Shown: positions 45,669-56,143 of the stretch, piece after piece
How the letters are laid out: every line of letters starts with the position of its first letter
Numbering within the stretch: the first letter of the stretch is position 1
Notes under the pieces: model-generated
What the model was told of the DNA's origin: nothing
Database searches by the model: none
The model's input: the letters and a program-made list of their open reading frames with translations, nothing else
Program-made: the position numbers and the translations under genes
Assembly (NCBI RefSeq): GCF_004785645.1
Contig: NZ_SRPE01000006.1
Location: forward strand, 62,001 to 126,000
Length of the DNA: 64,000 nt
Source of the DNA: Empedobacter tilapiae
GTDB taxonomy: Bacteria; Bacteroidota; Bacteroidia; Flavobacteriales; Weeksellaceae
Direction of reading: 5' to 3'

Positions 45669-46684
45669 TGAAAACAATACTTATAACTGGTGTAGCGGGT
45701 TTTATAGGTTATCATTTAGCTGAAAAATTAATTAACAAAAATATTCAAGTTATTGGAATTGATAATGTTAATGATTATTACGATGTTCAGTTAAAATATG
45801 ATCGATTAAAAGAATTAGGAATTGATCAAGAGTTTGCTACAAATTTTAGTCAAAAAATAATTTCTTCAAAATATGAAGAAAAGATGATTTTCTATCGAAT
45901 GAATTTAGAAGATCGTCAAGCGTTAGAGAATTTATTCAACAGCTATAAATTTGATGTAGTAATTAACTTGGCAGCACAAGCTGGAGTCCGATATAGTATA
46001 GAAAATCCTGATGCTTATGGTCAAAGTAACTTGATTGGATTTTTAAATATATTAGAATGTTGCCGTCATCAAAATGTTAAAAAAATGCTTTATGCAAGCA
46101 GCTCAAGCATATACGGGAATTCTTCTGATGTTCCATTTTCTACTACACAGAATGTAGATCATCCAATTAGTTTATATGCTGCTACAAAAAAAGCAAACGA
46201 GTTAATGGCTCACGCATATAGTCACTTATATAATATTCAAACAATAGGATTGCGTTTCTTTACAGTTTATGGACCATGGGGACGTCCAGATATGGCAATG
46301 TTTTTGTTTACGAATGCAATCTTAAATCATCAGCCTTTAAAAGTGTTTAATCATGGTGATTTATCAAGAGATTTTACATATATCGATGATATTATTCAAG
46401 GAATTGATAAGGTTCTTGAAAATGATGATTTAAATGAAAAATATCAACTATATAATATAGGAAATAGTAAGCCAGTTCAACTAATGGATTTTATTACAGA
46501 AATAGAAAATTCAACAGGAGAAAAAGCAATTTTAGAAATGTATCCAATGCAGGCAGGAGATGTGAATCAAACTTGGGCAGATGTAAGTGATTTAAAAGAA
46601 AAGTTTGATTATAATCCAAGCATTCCAGTTGAAGAAGGTGTTTCTAATTTTGTGAAATGGTATAAAAAATATTATCATAAATAA
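45668..46684 (+). CDS. NAD-dependent epimerase, UDP-glucuronate 4-epimerase-like
   Basis: 338 aa extended SDR. NAD site GVAGFIGYHLAEKL, the subgroup mark NDYYDVQLKYDRL, which I associate with UDP-glucuronate 4-epimerases (LpsL/CapI/GAE), the catalytic SSSIYG Ser and YAATK Tyr/Lys, and LRFFTVYGPWGRPDMA. It would turn UDP-glucuronate into UDP-galacturonate for an acidic polymer. The dehydrogenase that makes UDP-glucuronate (Ugd) is not in this window. Shares TAATG junctions with both neighbours. Confidence 0.87.
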   Translation: MKTILITGVAGFIGYHLAEKLINKNIQVIGIDNVNDYYDVQLKYDRLKELGIDQEFATNFSQKIISSKYEEKMIFYRMNLEDRQALENLFNSYKFDVVINLAAQAGVRYSIENPDAYGQSNLIGFLNILECCRHQNVKKMLYASSSSIYGNSSDVPFSTTQNVDHPISLYAATKKANELMAHAYSHLYNIQTIGLRFFTVYGPWGRPDMAMFLFTNAILNHQPLKVFNHGDLSRDFTYIDDIIQGIDKVLENDDLNEKYQLYNIGNSKPVQLMDFITEIENSTGEKAILEMYPMQAGDVNQTWADVSDLKEKFDYNPSIPVEEGVSNFVKWYKKYYHK

Positions 46685-47232
46685 TGAAAGTAACAGAAAC
46701 AAAATTAAAAGGATGTTTTATTTTAGAACCAACAGTTTTCGAAGATTCAAGAGGTTATTTTTTTGAATCATACAATGAAAATAAGTTGGAAGAAATTCTA
46801 GGTTATAAACCTACTTTTGTTCAAGATAATCAATCTCGTTCTTCATATGGCGTAGTTCGCGGATTACACATGCAAACAGGAGAATATGCTCAGGCAAAAT
46901 TAGTCCGAGTAATAGAAGGAAGTGTAATTGATGTAGCTGTTGATGTTCGTCCAAATTCTGAAACATATGGAGAATCTGTAGCGATTGAACTATCTGTAGA
47001 TAATAAAAAGCAACTATTTATACCAAGAGGTTTTTTGCACGGTTTTTCGGTTATTTCAGAGAAAGCTACATTTTTTTATAAATGTGATAATAACTATAAC
47101 AAAGCCTCTGAGGATGGAGTAAATCCTTTAGATGATGAATTAAATATAGATTGGCAAATAGCAATTAATCAGATGATTATATCTGAGAAAGATCAAGAAG
47201 CTCAATCGTTTTCTACATTCAAAAATAAATAA
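46684..47232 (+). CDS. rfbC: dTDP-4-dehydrorhamnose 3,5-epimerase
   Basis: 182 aa cupin-fold enzyme of dTDP-L-rhamnose synthesis. Characteristic FEDSRGYFFESYN, NQSRSSYGVVRGLHMQ with the catalytic His, DVAVDVRPNSETYG and IPRGFLHGFSV are present. It precedes rfbA, but the two other genes of the pathway, rfbB and rfbD, are not in the operon. Confidence 0.92.
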   Translation: MKVTETKLKGCFILEPTVFEDSRGYFFESYNENKLEEILGYKPTFVQDNQSRSSYGVVRGLHMQTGEYAQAKLVRVIEGSVIDVAVDVRPNSETYGESVAIELSVDNKKQLFIPRGFLHGFSVISEKATFFYKCDNNYNKASEDGVNPLDDELNIDWQIAINQMIISEKDQEAQSFSTFKNK

Positions 47233-47252
47233 TCAACTTTTAAACCATAAAA

Positions 47253-48113
47253 ATGAAAGGAATAATATTGGCAGGGGGCTCTGGAACACGTTTACATCCA
47301 TTAACATTAGCTGTTAGTAAACAATTAATGCCAGTGTATGATAAACCAATGATTTATTATCCATTGTCGACATTAATGTTAGCAGGAATCAATGAGATTC
47401 TAATTATATCTACACCTCACGATTTACCTCATTTCGAAAAATTGTTAGGAGATGGTTCTCAAATTGGATGTAAATTTTTTTACAAAGAACAACCAAGTCC
47501 TGATGGGCTAGCACAAGCTTTTATTTTAGGAGAAGATTTTATAGGGAATGATAAAGTCGCTTTGATTTTAGGAGATAATATTTTTTATGCTTCTGGAATG
47601 TCTAAATTATTACAAGATTCTTCAGATCCAAATGGTGGCGTAGTTTTTGCTTATCAAGTGAGCGATCCAGAAAGATATGGAGTGGTAGAATTTAATGAAG
47701 AGAATCAAGTAGTCTCGATTGAAGAAAAACCAATAAAACCAAAGTCTAATTATGCCGTTCCAGGATTGTATTTTTATGATAATGATGTGGTTGAAATAGC
47801 AAAAAATATACAACCTTCTTCTCGTGGAGAATTAGAAATCACAGATGTAAATGCAGAGTATCTAAAAAGAGGAAAATTAAAAGTTGGAGTATTCAACAGA
47901 GGAACAGCTTGGTTGGATACAGGAACAATAAATTCGTTGATGCAAGCAGGTCAATTTGTTCAAGTGATAGAAGAACGTCAAGGAATGAAAATTGGAGCAA
48001 TCGAAGAGGTTGCTTATCGAATGGGATATATTAATAAAGAACAATTAATCAAAATTGCAGAGCCCTTGAAAAAAAGTGGCTACGGCGAATATTTGATGAA
48101 AATTATAAAATAA
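47253..48113 (+). CDS. rfbA: Glucose-1-phosphate thymidylyltransferase
   Basis: 286 aa. Forms dTDP-glucose from glucose-1-phosphate and d[23 protein letters not shown] is the nucleotide-binding signature; [19 protein letters not shown] and the C-terminal [10 protein letters not shown] are as in RmlA. Located between rfbC and the WbpP-like epimerase with 20- and 12-bp gaps. Confidence 0.95.
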   Translation: MKGIILAGGSGTRLHPLTLAVSKQLMPVYDKPMIYYPLSTLMLAGINEILIISTPHDLPHFEKLLGDGSQIGCKFFYKEQPSPDGLAQAFILGEDFIGNDKVALILGDNIFYASGMSKLLQDSSDPNGGVVFAYQVSDPERYGVVEFNEENQVVSIEEKPIKPKSNYAVPGLYFYDNDVVEIAKNIQPSSRGELEITDVNAEYLKRGKLKVGVFNRGTAWLDTGTINSLMQAGQFVQVIEERQGMKIGAIEEVAYRMGYINKEQLIKIAEPLKKSGYGEYLMKIIK

Positions 48114-48125
48114 AACAAAATTGTA

Positions 48126-49094
48126 ATGAAGCACATATTAATCACAGGAGGTGCAGGGTTCATCGGGTCTAATTTAACAGAATACTTTTTAGGAAAAGAT
48201 TATAAAGTAACTTGTTTAGATAACTTTGCAACAGGGCATCGTCATAATGTAGAACCTTTTTTTACAAATCAAAATTATAAATTAATAGAAGGTGATATAC
48301 GTGATTTAGAAACATGCCACAAGGCAGTAAAAGATGTAGATTATGTGTTGCATCAAGCAGCTTTAGGATCAGTGCCTCGTTCTATTAATGATCCAATAAC
48401 TTCTAATGAGGTGAACGTTTCAGGTTTTTTGAATATGTTAGTTGCTGCTCGTGATGCGGGTGTTAAACGTTTTGTTTATGCAGCCTCTTCATCAACGTAT
48501 GGAGATTCAGAAAATTTACCGAAAGTAGAAGACATTATTGGAAAACCACTTTCTCCTTATGCAATTACAAAATATGTGAATGAGTTATATGCAGATATAT
48601 TCAGCAAAACTTATAACTTATCATGTATAGGATTGCGTTATTTTAACGTATTTGGTCGTCGTCAAGATCCGAATGGAGCATATGCAGCTGTTATACCGTT
48701 GTTTGTAAAACAATTTATGAACCACGAATCTCCAAAGATAAACGGAACAGGAGATTACTCTCGCGATTTTACTTACATTGATAATGTCATTCAAATGAAT
48801 GAACGTGCAATGTTAACAGAAAATGAAGAGGCAACAAATACAGTTTATAATACAGCAGTAGGAGATAGAACTACTTTGAATGATTTAGTGAAATATTTAC
48901 GTGAATATTTAAGCGAATACGATGCTGATATTGCAAATGTAGAAGCAATTCATGGACCAAATCGTATTGGAGATATTCCTCATTCGCTAGCATCTATAGA
49001 AAAAGCGAAAACATTATTAGGTTACGAACCTACTCATACGATTGATAAAGGCTTAAAGGAAGCTGTAAAATGGTATTGGGATAATTTGAAATAA
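48126..49094 (+). CDS. UDP-N-acetylglucosamine 4-epimerase (WbpP/TviC-like SDR)
   Basis: 322 aa extended SDR. GGAGFIGSNLTEYFL, the subgroup stretch LDNFATGHRHNVE, ASSSTYGDS and SPYAITKYVNE, then LRYFNVFGRRQDPNGAYAAV, match the WbpP/TviC group that interconverts UDP-GlcNAc and UDP-GalNAc (or the uronic forms). Together with the dehydrogenase just downstream it would provide UDP-GalNAcA. Confidence 0.88.
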   Translation: MKHILITGGAGFIGSNLTEYFLGKDYKVTCLDNFATGHRHNVEPFFTNQNYKLIEGDIRDLETCHKAVKDVDYVLHQAALGSVPRSINDPITSNEVNVSGFLNMLVAARDAGVKRFVYAASSSTYGDSENLPKVEDIIGKPLSPYAITKYVNELYADIFSKTYNLSCIGLRYFNVFGRRQDPNGAYAAVIPLFVKQFMNHESPKINGTGDYSRDFTYIDNVIQMNERAMLTENEEATNTVYNTAVGDRTTLNDLVKYLREYLSEYDADIANVEAIHGPNRIGDIPHSLASIEKAKTLLGYEPTHTIDKGLKEAVKWYWDNLK

Positions 49095-49121
49095 AAGAAA
49101 AGTAACAAAAATAAAAACTCA

Positions 49122-50411
49122 ATGAGTAAACAACATAAAATAGCGATTATAGGGTTAGGGTATGTAGGATTGCCTTTAGCACGTTTATTTGCAACTAAGT
49201 ATCCTGTAGTAGGATTTGATATTAATCAAAAACGAATTGAAGAATTAAATCAAGGGACGGATCATACATTGGAAGTTGAAGATGAGGTTTTACAATCAGT
49301 TTTGATGAAAGAAAATCCTTTTAAAACTAATTCGAATGGATTGTATTGTTCAAATAATTTGGATGATATTAAAGATGCAAATATTTATGTTGTAACAGTA
49401 CCAACACCTGTTGATAAACACAATCGTCCTGATTTAACTCCATTATATAAATCTTCTGAAACAGTTGGAAAAGTTTTATCAAAAGGAGATATCGTAATTT
49501 ATGAATCAACGGTTTATCCAGGAGTTACGGAAGAAGAATGTATTCCTGTTTTAGAAAAAATTTCTGGACTTAAGTTTAATGAAGATTTCTTTGCAGGCTA
49601 TTCACCAGAACGTATCAATCCAGGAGATAAAGAACATACAGTAGAGAAAATTCTTAAGGTGACTTCAGGTTCTACACCGGAAATTGGAGTAATTGTAAAT
49701 GATATTTACAAGTCAGTGATTGTTGCAGGAACGCATTTAGCTCCAACAATTAAAGTTGCGGAAGCCGCTAAAGTAATAGAGAATTCGCAAAGAGATATCA
49801 ATATTGCTTTTGTTAATGAGTTAGCAAAAATTTTCAATTTATTAGATATTGATACACATGCAGTTTTAGAAGCAGCAGGTACAAAATGGAATTTCTTACC
49901 ATTTAAACCAGGTTTAGTTGGAGGTCACTGTATTGGTGTAGATCCATATTATTTAGCACAAAAAGCACAAGAAAAAGGATATCATCCAGAAATTATTTTA
50001 GCTGGTAGACGTTTGAATGACTCGATGGGGCAATATGTAGCTTCTCAAGTTGTAAAAACAATGATTAAAAAAGATATCAAAGTAAATGGAGCTAAAGTAT
50101 TGAACTTAGGTATAACATTTAAAGAAAACTGCCCAGATGTTCGTAATACAAAAGCAGTTGATGTTATCGAAGCATTACAAGATTATTCTTTAAATGTAAC
50201 AACTTTCGATCCTTGGGCAAACCCTGCAGAAGTAACATATGAATATGGAATGTCAATAGTTAATGAATTGTCAGATGAAAAATATGATGCTATTATTTTA
50301 ACAGTCGCTCATAAAGAATTTACAAATTTAGATTTAACACAATACTTAAAAGATGGTGGTGTTATCTATGATGTAAAAGGAATTTTAGTAGAATGCGATA
50401 ATAGATTGTAA
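49122..50411 (+). CDS. UDP-HexNAc 6-dehydrogenase (WbpO/TviB-like)
   Basis: 429 aa NAD-dependent nucleotide sugar dehydrogenase. [14 protein letters not shown] at the N-terminus, [26 protein letters not shown] and the catalytic Cys in [13 protein letters not shown]; the C-terminal [15 protein letters not shown] is typical. The WbpO/TviB group oxidises UDP-GalNAc or UDP-GlcNAc to the corresponding uronic acid. Adjacent to the matching 4-epimerase and to wecB. Confidence 0.88.
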   Translation: MSKQHKIAIIGLGYVGLPLARLFATKYPVVGFDINQKRIEELNQGTDHTLEVEDEVLQSVLMKENPFKTNSNGLYCSNNLDDIKDANIYVVTVPTPVDKHNRPDLTPLYKSSETVGKVLSKGDIVIYESTVYPGVTEEECIPVLEKISGLKFNEDFFAGYSPERINPGDKEHTVEKILKVTSGSTPEIGVIVNDIYKSVIVAGTHLAPTIKVAEAAKVIENSQRDINIAFVNELAKIFNLLDIDTHAVLEAAGTKWNFLPFKPGLVGGHCIGVDPYYLAQKAQEKGYHPEIILAGRRLNDSMGQYVASQVVKTMIKKDIKVNGAKVLNLGITFKENCPDVRNTKAVDVIEALQDYSLNVTTFDPWANPAEVTYEYGMSIVNELSDEKYDAIILTVAHKEFTNLDLTQYLKDGGVIYDVKGILVECDNRL

Positions 50412-50414
50412 AGA

Positions 50415-51539
50415 ATGAAAACAAAACATTTAATTATATTTGGAACAAGACCCGAGGCTATAAAAATGGCTCCGTTGGTAAAAGAGTTTCAAAAACATAA
50501 AGAATTTGAGACTAGAGTTTGTGTTACGGCTCAACATAGGGAGATGCTTGATCAAGTGTTAGATTTTTTTGAAATAATACCTGATTATGATTTAAATTTG
50601 ATGAAACCAAATCAAAATTTATTTACTCTAACAGCTGATATTATTACTGAATTAAAACCTGTATTAGAGGATTTTAAACCAGATTATGTTTATGTTCATG
50701 GAGACACCTCTACATCTTCTATAGCTGGCTTAGCAGCATTTTATGCAGGAGCTAAGGTTTGTCATGTTGAAGCTGGTTTAAGAACTCATAATAAATGGTC
50801 TCCTTTTCCAGAAGAAATGAATAGACAATTAACAGGAAGGTTAGCTGACTATCATTTTGCACCAACGAAACAATCTTATGACAATCTTATAAAAGAAAAT
50901 ATTAATAATAGCCAAATTATAATAACAGGAAATACAGTTATTGATGCATTATTAGATAGTTCAGAAAGGGTAAAAACAATTAATAATAATGAAATTGATT
51001 ATTTAAAAACGATTGTTGATTCTTCAAAGAAACTTATTCTTGTTACTGGACATCGTAGAGAAAACCATGGAGAAGGATTTATAAATATTTGTGAAGCTTT
51101 AAAGGAAATTGCATTAACACATTCTGATGTTCAAATAATTTATCCAGTACATTTAAATCCTAATGTACAAAAACCTGTACATGAAATTTTATCTAATATC
51201 GATAATATCAAGTTGATTGATCCTTTAGCTTATCCAGCATTTGTTTGGCTAATGTCACAATCTTATATGATAATTACTGATTCTGGTGGTGTACAAGAAG
51301 AAGCTCCTTCATTAGGAAAACCAGTTTTAGTAATGCGCGACACAACTGAAAGACCAGAAGCTGTAGATGCAGGGACAGTAATATTGGTAGGAACAGATAA
51401 ATCTAGAATTATAAAAGAGGCAAATAATTTGTTGTCTGATGAAACTCGTTATAAATCAATGAGTGAACTACATAATCCATATGGAGATGGAAAAGCTTGT
51501 GAAAGAATAGCAGAGTTTATAAAGAAAATAAATAAATAA
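50415..51539 (+). CDS. wecB: UDP-N-acetylglucosamine 2-epimerase (non-hydrolysing)
   Basis: 374 aa GT-B-like fold. GTRPEAIKMAPLV, YVHGDTSTSSIAGL, HVEAGLRTHNKWSPFPEEMNR in two parts, TGHRRENHGEGF and ITDSGGVQEEAPSLGKP are the standard WecB motifs. Produces UDP-ManNAc. With a WbpO-like dehydrogenase next door, UDP-ManNAcA is a possible further product. Overlaps the flippase start (TAATG). Confidence 0.93.
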   Translation: MKTKHLIIFGTRPEAIKMAPLVKEFQKHKEFETRVCVTAQHREMLDQVLDFFEIIPDYDLNLMKPNQNLFTLTADIITELKPVLEDFKPDYVYVHGDTSTSSIAGLAAFYAGAKVCHVEAGLRTHNKWSPFPEEMNRQLTGRLADYHFAPTKQSYDNLIKENINNSQIIITGNTVIDALLDSSERVKTINNNEIDYLKTIVDSSKKLILVTGHRRENHGEGFINICEALKEIALTHSDVQIIYPVHLNPNVQKPVHEILSNIDNIKLIDPLAYPAFVWLMSQSYMIITDSGGVQEEAPSLGKPVLVMRDTTERPEAVDAGTVILVGTDKSRIIKEANNLLSDETRYKSMSELHNPYGDGKACERIAEFIKKINK

Positions 51540-52852
51540 TGAATATATCTTCTGTTTTAAAAAAGAAGATGTTTAAAGAAACGTTGATCTATTCTATAGG
51601 TAGCTTTGGATCAAAAATTCTCTCTTTTTTACTAATACCTTTTTATACGTATTTCTTATCTAAGAAAGATTTAGGAGAATATGATTTACTAATAACAACA
51701 ATAAGTCTATTTGTTCCTTTGGTTTCATTGCAAATCTCAGATTCTGCATATAGATGGCTTATAGATAAAGAGAAAATAAGTAATGAAGAAAAAGGAAAAA
51801 TAATTACAAATAGTTTACTTGCTTTAAGCACAGGCTATATATTATTTTTCATAGTCTTTTTAGTCTACACATCTATTAACGATTTTCAATACCATTTTTA
51901 TTTTATTGTATTAATATTTTTAAACTGCCTTTTACCTTTATTACAAAATATTCTTAGAGGATTAGGAGAAACAAAAAAGTTTGCTTTAAATGGTTTAATT
52001 ACAACGTTTTTAGTTGTATTGTTTAATTTTATTTTTATCTATTTTCTAAATCTAAATGTAGAAGGAATATTCTTAGCTAATATCGTTGCTTATGTTATAG
52101 CTTGTACAATGATATTAACGGAAATTAATTTAGTAAAACACTTTAAATTAATTTTTTGGGATAAGAAATTAATTAAATCTATGATAAGTTACTCACTTCC
52201 ATTAATACCTAATTTAATGGGTTGGTGGGCAATATCTTCAGCGAGCAAGTTTATCATTTTACATTATTTGGGAGCAGAAAGCAATGGTTTATACGCTGTA
52301 GCAAGTCGTTTTCCTGTTTTATTATTGGTAATCAATTCTGTATTATTAATGCCTCTACAAGATCGTGTACTAAAAGAAAAAGATAACCTAACATTCAACA
52401 AGCTACTTAATAAATTTATAATTTTTGAATTAGTATTAGCCATTTTATTAGGAATACTTTCTCCTTTAATAACTAAAATCTTAGTAGCTGAAGAATATTT
52501 TAGTACTTGGGAGTATATGCCTTATTTGTACTTAGGAGTTGCATATAATGCTATAGCTAGTTTTTTAGGTTTAAAATATCAAAAAGATAAAAATACTTTG
52601 AAAATTACGATGACAACTCTTATTGGAGCAATCGTATCAGTTGTATTAAGTATTTTACTAATTACTAAGATAGGATTACAAGGAGTATCAATTGCATTTT
52701 TAGTAGGATTTATGATTATGGTACTTACTAGATATTATGATATTTTTAGAAGAGAAATTTCTATTGTATTTCTTACTCTAATAATTCTTGCTCCAATTCC
52801 TATCTATTTATTAACATCTTTAATTTCTAAAATTATTGAACATTTGGTTTAA
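51539..52852 (+). CDS. Wzx-type oligosaccharide flippase
   Basis: 437 aa, about fourteen hydrophobic segments. IGSFGSKILSFLLIPFYTYFL near the start is typical of lipopolysaccharide/capsule flippases. Would export the repeat unit of locus 2. It marks the change from precursor genes to assembly genes, and from here to about 58.7 kb the DNA looks distinctly more AT-rich than the precursor genes before it, as is common for exchanged serotype-specific parts. Not close in sequence to the Wzx of locus 1 as far as I can judge by eye. Confidence 0.87.
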   Translation: MNISSVLKKKMFKETLIYSIGSFGSKILSFLLIPFYTYFLSKKDLGEYDLLITTISLFVPLVSLQISDSAYRWLIDKEKISNEEKGKIITNSLLALSTGYILFFIVFLVYTSINDFQYHFYFIVLIFLNCLLPLLQNILRGLGETKKFALNGLITTFLVVLFNFIFIYFLNLNVEGIFLANIVAYVIACTMILTEINLVKHFKLIFWDKKLIKSMISYSLPLIPNLMGWWAISSASKFIILHYLGAESNGLYAVASRFPVLLLVINSVLLMPLQDRVLKEKDNLTFNKLLNKFIIFELVLAILLGILSPLITKILVAEEYFSTWEYMPYLYLGVAYNAIASFLGLKYQKDKNTLKITMTTLIGAIVSVVLSILLITKIGLQGVSIAFLVGFMIMVLTRYYDIFRREISIVFLTLIILAPIPIYLLTSLISKIIEHLV

Positions 52853-52898
52853 AATAGATGTTTCTAATTTATAATACGAATAACAAAAAAAATTTAAT

Positions 52899-53978
52899 AT
52901 GAATATATCAATAAAAGGAGCTTATGGAGATAGTAATTATGGTGATGATTTATTGATGATTGTACTTGAAGATTATTTTATAAACAAATTACCAAATTAT
53001 AACCTGAATTTTGTAGGAGCAAATAATCAATATGTAGAAAAATTATTGCAAAAATCTACATATAACTTCCAACAAAAAGATGATGTATTAATTTATGGAG
53101 GAGGTACTCAATTTTTTTCCTTTATTGAAAAGTCAACATTACAAACAAAATTTAAAAATAATATAAAAAAGAATCCACTAATTGTAATTAATAAGATTCT
53201 TAAAAAAATCGCTCCTTCAAAAGAAGAGATACTAGAACCTGAAAAAGCTTTTATAGGATTTGGTCTAGGTCCTTTTAATAATAATGTTCAAGCGATAAAC
53301 TATGCAAAGCAACAACTACAACAATCATTTTTTATAGGAGTAAGAGACCAAGTGTCTTACAATTACTGTAATGAGTGGGGAATTAATGCTCTATTAGGAG
53401 CAGATATTGTGTTTTCATCATATTTTAAGCAACATATATCGGAAGTTAAAGGAGAGCCTATAAAAAATAAAATAGGAATTATTGTAAGAGATTGGGACTG
53501 GAAAAACAGTAATGTAAATTACCAAGAAAAAATTTTAGAATTTATAAATAATAACAAAGAGATAGATGTCACTTTTATTGTTTTTGCAAAAGACAAAGAT
53601 CCAGATTGGTTAAAAAAAATAAAAAATCATAAACATCTTATTTGGGAACCAGAAAGAATGTCTATTCAATCTTTTTTGAACGAATTGAACACATTTGAGG
53701 CATTCATAACTGCTCGATATCATGGTGCTATTATTGCAGGTTTAATGAATAAAAAAGTGATATGTATAGAAATTGAACCTAAATTAAGAATCTTAACAGA
53801 ACAAATTCCTTCTTTTTCTTTATGGAATAATCATTTTGATTTGAATGAATTAAAAGAGATTTTAGAAAGTGAGTTAAAGCAGAACCATGAAGAATTTATT
53901 TTAAATTTGAGGGAAAAAGCTGATAGAATGTTGGAAGATTTTACACTAATATTTAAACAAAAATTTGATGGAAAATAA
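52899..53978 (+). CDS. Polysaccharide pyruvyl transferase family protein
   Basis: 359 aa. SIKGAYGDSNYGDDLLMIVLE at the N-terminus (shown in part), LIYGGGTQFF, AFIGFGLGPFNN, VRDQVSYNY and TARYHGAIIAGLM identify the CsaB/WcaK-like family that transfers pyruvate from PEP to a sugar, giving a ketal. Expected to add a negative charge to the locus 2 glycan. Some family members have no proven activity. Its end overlaps the next gene by 11 bp. Confidence 0.85.
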   Translation: MNISIKGAYGDSNYGDDLLMIVLEDYFINKLPNYNLNFVGANNQYVEKLLQKSTYNFQQKDDVLIYGGGTQFFSFIEKSTLQTKFKNNIKKNPLIVINKILKKIAPSKEEILEPEKAFIGFGLGPFNNNVQAINYAKQQLQQSFFIGVRDQVSYNYCNEWGINALLGADIVFSSYFKQHISEVKGEPIKNKIGIIVRDWDWKNSNVNYQEKILEFINNNKEIDVTFIVFAKDKDPDWLKKIKNHKHLIWEPERMSIQSFLNELNTFEAFITARYHGAIIAGLMNKKVICIEIEPKLRILTEQIPSFSLWNNHFDLNELKEILESELKQNHEEFILNLREKADRMLEDFTLIFKQKFDGK

Positions 53979-55050
53979 AGAAATAGTAATTGTTCATAAA
54001 ACTTGTGTTTCAGATTACCCACCTTTATTAGCATTTATTAAATATTTAAATAGATCTGGATATAAAATACATTTAATTCTTGGTTTTGAAAAAGGAAATT
54101 TAATAGATGAATTAAATAACTTGTGTGAAAACGTACATTTAACTAATATAAAACCAAGTAAAAATAAAATTCTGTATTGGTATAAAATAAGAACTACTTT
54201 TTGGAAAATTATATATAAAAATAATTATCAGAATAGTTTGTTATGGTTACCTGCAGCAGATACTACATTAGCTCTTGGGAAAAGATTGTTGAAATATGAA
54301 TTTGTACTAAATTTATATGAATTATTTGACTATGCTCCAAGATATATCAAAGGACTGAAAAAATATGCTGAAAAAGCAAAGTTGGTAATATGTTCAAATC
54401 AAGATAGAGCTAATATTCTTAGAGTATGGTGGAATCTTAAATCTACTCCTCAAGTTATTTTAAACAAATCTTATTCAGATAGAACAGAAAGAAATTTACC
54501 TTTAACTGAAGATTTGGAAGAATTAATAGCTCCTATTCGTAATAAAAAGAAGATAATCTATCAAGGAATTATAATTCCAGAAAGAGAATTAGAAGATGTT
54601 TGTAAATTTGTGAATAATTCAGATAATTTTGCTCTTATTATTATGGGAAAGGAAACTCCTTATTTAAAAAAGCTGCAAGAGATCTGTCCATCAATAATTC
54701 ATATACCATTTGTTAGTCCTCCATATCATTTGCATATAACCAGTCATGCAGATATAGGTATACTTAGTTATGATCATTCTTCATTAAACAATATTTTTTG
54801 TGCGCCTAATAAGTTATGGGAATTTTCAAGCTTCTCTTTACCAATGTTAGGAAATGATATCCCTGGTTTAATTAATACCATAGATATGAATAAGATGGGA
54901 GTATGTGTAGATTTTCAAGAAGCTGATCAAATATCTAAGGGGTTAAATGAAATATTAATTAGGTATGATGAGTTTGCATCTAATGCTAAAAAATATTATA
55001 ATAATTATAATTACGACTCTGAATTAAATGCTATTTTAAATAAAATTTAA
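53968..55050 (+). CDS. Glycosyltransferase, GT-B fold
   Basis: About 360 aa. Two Rossmann-like halves: IVIVHKTCVSDYPPLLAFIKYL at the start, then IIYQGIIIPERELEDVC and DIGILSYDHSSLNNIFCAPNKLWEFSS (quoted in pieces), where a Glu and Asn occupy the usual GT4 donor positions. I place it in the GT4-like group but the match is weak. Start is taken at the ATG 53968; a TTG sits one codon upstream. Overlaps the pyruvyltransferase gene by 11 bp. Confidence 0.75.
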   Translation: MENKEIVIVHKTCVSDYPPLLAFIKYLNRSGYKIHLILGFEKGNLIDELNNLCENVHLTNIKPSKNKILYWYKIRTTFWKIIYKNNYQNSLLWLPAADTTLALGKRLLKYEFVLNLYELFDYAPRYIKGLKKYAEKAKLVICSNQDRANILRVWWNLKSTPQVILNKSYSDRTERNLPLTEDLEELIAPIRNKKKIIYQGIIIPERELEDVCKFVNNSDNFALIIMGKETPYLKKLQEICPSIIHIPFVSPPYHLHITSHADIGILSYDHSSLNNIFCAPNKLWEFSSFSLPMLGNDIPGLINTIDMNKMGVCVDFQEADQISKGLNEILIRYDEFASNAKKYYNNYNYDSELNAILNKI

Positions 55051-55054
55051 ACTG

Positions 55055-56143
55055 ATGCAAAGTATTATTGATGCTTTTAATACAAAATTTACATTAATCT
55101 ATCTAGGTTTATCATTTATCACTTTTGTTCTTATTTGTGAGTATATCATAAAAAATAAAAGCTCAAACAAAATTCAAAATGTCTTTTTAATTTTATTTGC
55201 ATTTATTTTTATAATTCTAATAGGAACAAGAGATAAGATTGTTGGAGCTGATTCTGAACGAACGTTGATATTCTTTACAGGAGCTCGTGTCATAAAATCC
55301 TTAAGTGAATTAAAAGATATAGGTATTTATATCGTATCTATGTTGGCACGTAGTATAAGTGATAATTACAAAACGTTCTTTACTTTCAATGCAATTCTAT
55401 ATATAATACCTATTATTATAGGAATCTTTAACTTAACTAAGAAAAACAGATTAGTATTTTTCTTTATTATTGTTAGTATGTTTTTCTTCAAAACTATGGG
55501 AATTAATACAACCAGACAAGGGATTGCCTTTTCATTCTTTTTCCTAGCACTAACAATGTTTAGTAAAAAGAAATGGCTATCAATATTATTTTTTATAGTA
55601 GCGTTTTTTAATCATGCTTCGATTATAATACCAATTGCTTTTTATCTACTTTCGACAAAAATTAAAAATGTTAATCTAGTAATAGGTATTTATATAATAG
55701 CTACAGTACTATCATTATTAAATTTTAATTTAAACTCTTTTTTAGGGAAAATTCCTATTATAAATATCCTAGTAGAAGAAAGGATGGATCTATATTACAA
55801 ACAAGAGTATCAGCTTGTGTATCAAACAGGATTTAGGATTAATTTTTTTACTTTTAATACTATATTTGCAATAATAGGATATATAACACTGAATAATCTA
55901 AAAAAGAAGATTGAACACTACGATGAATACAAAAGATACTATGTATGTTTTATGTTAGCATCATCGTTCTTCTTTTTAATGTTCTCAGCAGCTTTTAGCG
56001 ATAGATTTGGATTTTTATCATGGATATTTATCCCGTTCCTTTTATTGCCATATACACAAACAAATAAAAAAATAGGCTATCTAAATATGTTTGGCATATT
56101 TTTTATATGTATTGCATTATTTCTAATATTTAATTTAAAGTAA
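55055..56143 (+). CDS. EpsG-family membrane protein (probable Wzy polymerase)
   Basis: 362 aa with about ten or eleven transmembrane segments. GTRDKIVGADSERT in the first loop and NTTRQGIAFSFFFLAL are the two blocks typical of the EpsG family, which act as polysaccharide polymerases. It is the only polymerase candidate in locus 2. Ends 0 bp before the next gene. Confidence 0.82.
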   Translation: MQSIIDAFNTKFTLIYLGLSFITFVLICEYIIKNKSSNKIQNVFLILFAFIFIILIGTRDKIVGADSERTLIFFTGARVIKSLSELKDIGIYIVSMLARSISDNYKTFFTFNAILYIIPIIIGIFNLTKKNRLVFFFIIVSMFFFKTMGINTTRQGIAFSFFFLALTMFSKKKWLSILFFIVAFFNHASIIIPIAFYLLSTKIKNVNLVIGIYIIATVLSLLNFNLNSFLGKIPIINILVEERMDLYYKQEYQLVYQTGFRINFFTFNTIFAIIGYITLNNLKKKIEHYDEYKRYYVCFMLASSFFFLMFSAAFSDRFGFLSWIFIPFLLLPYTQTNKKIGYLNMFGIFFICIALFLIFNLK

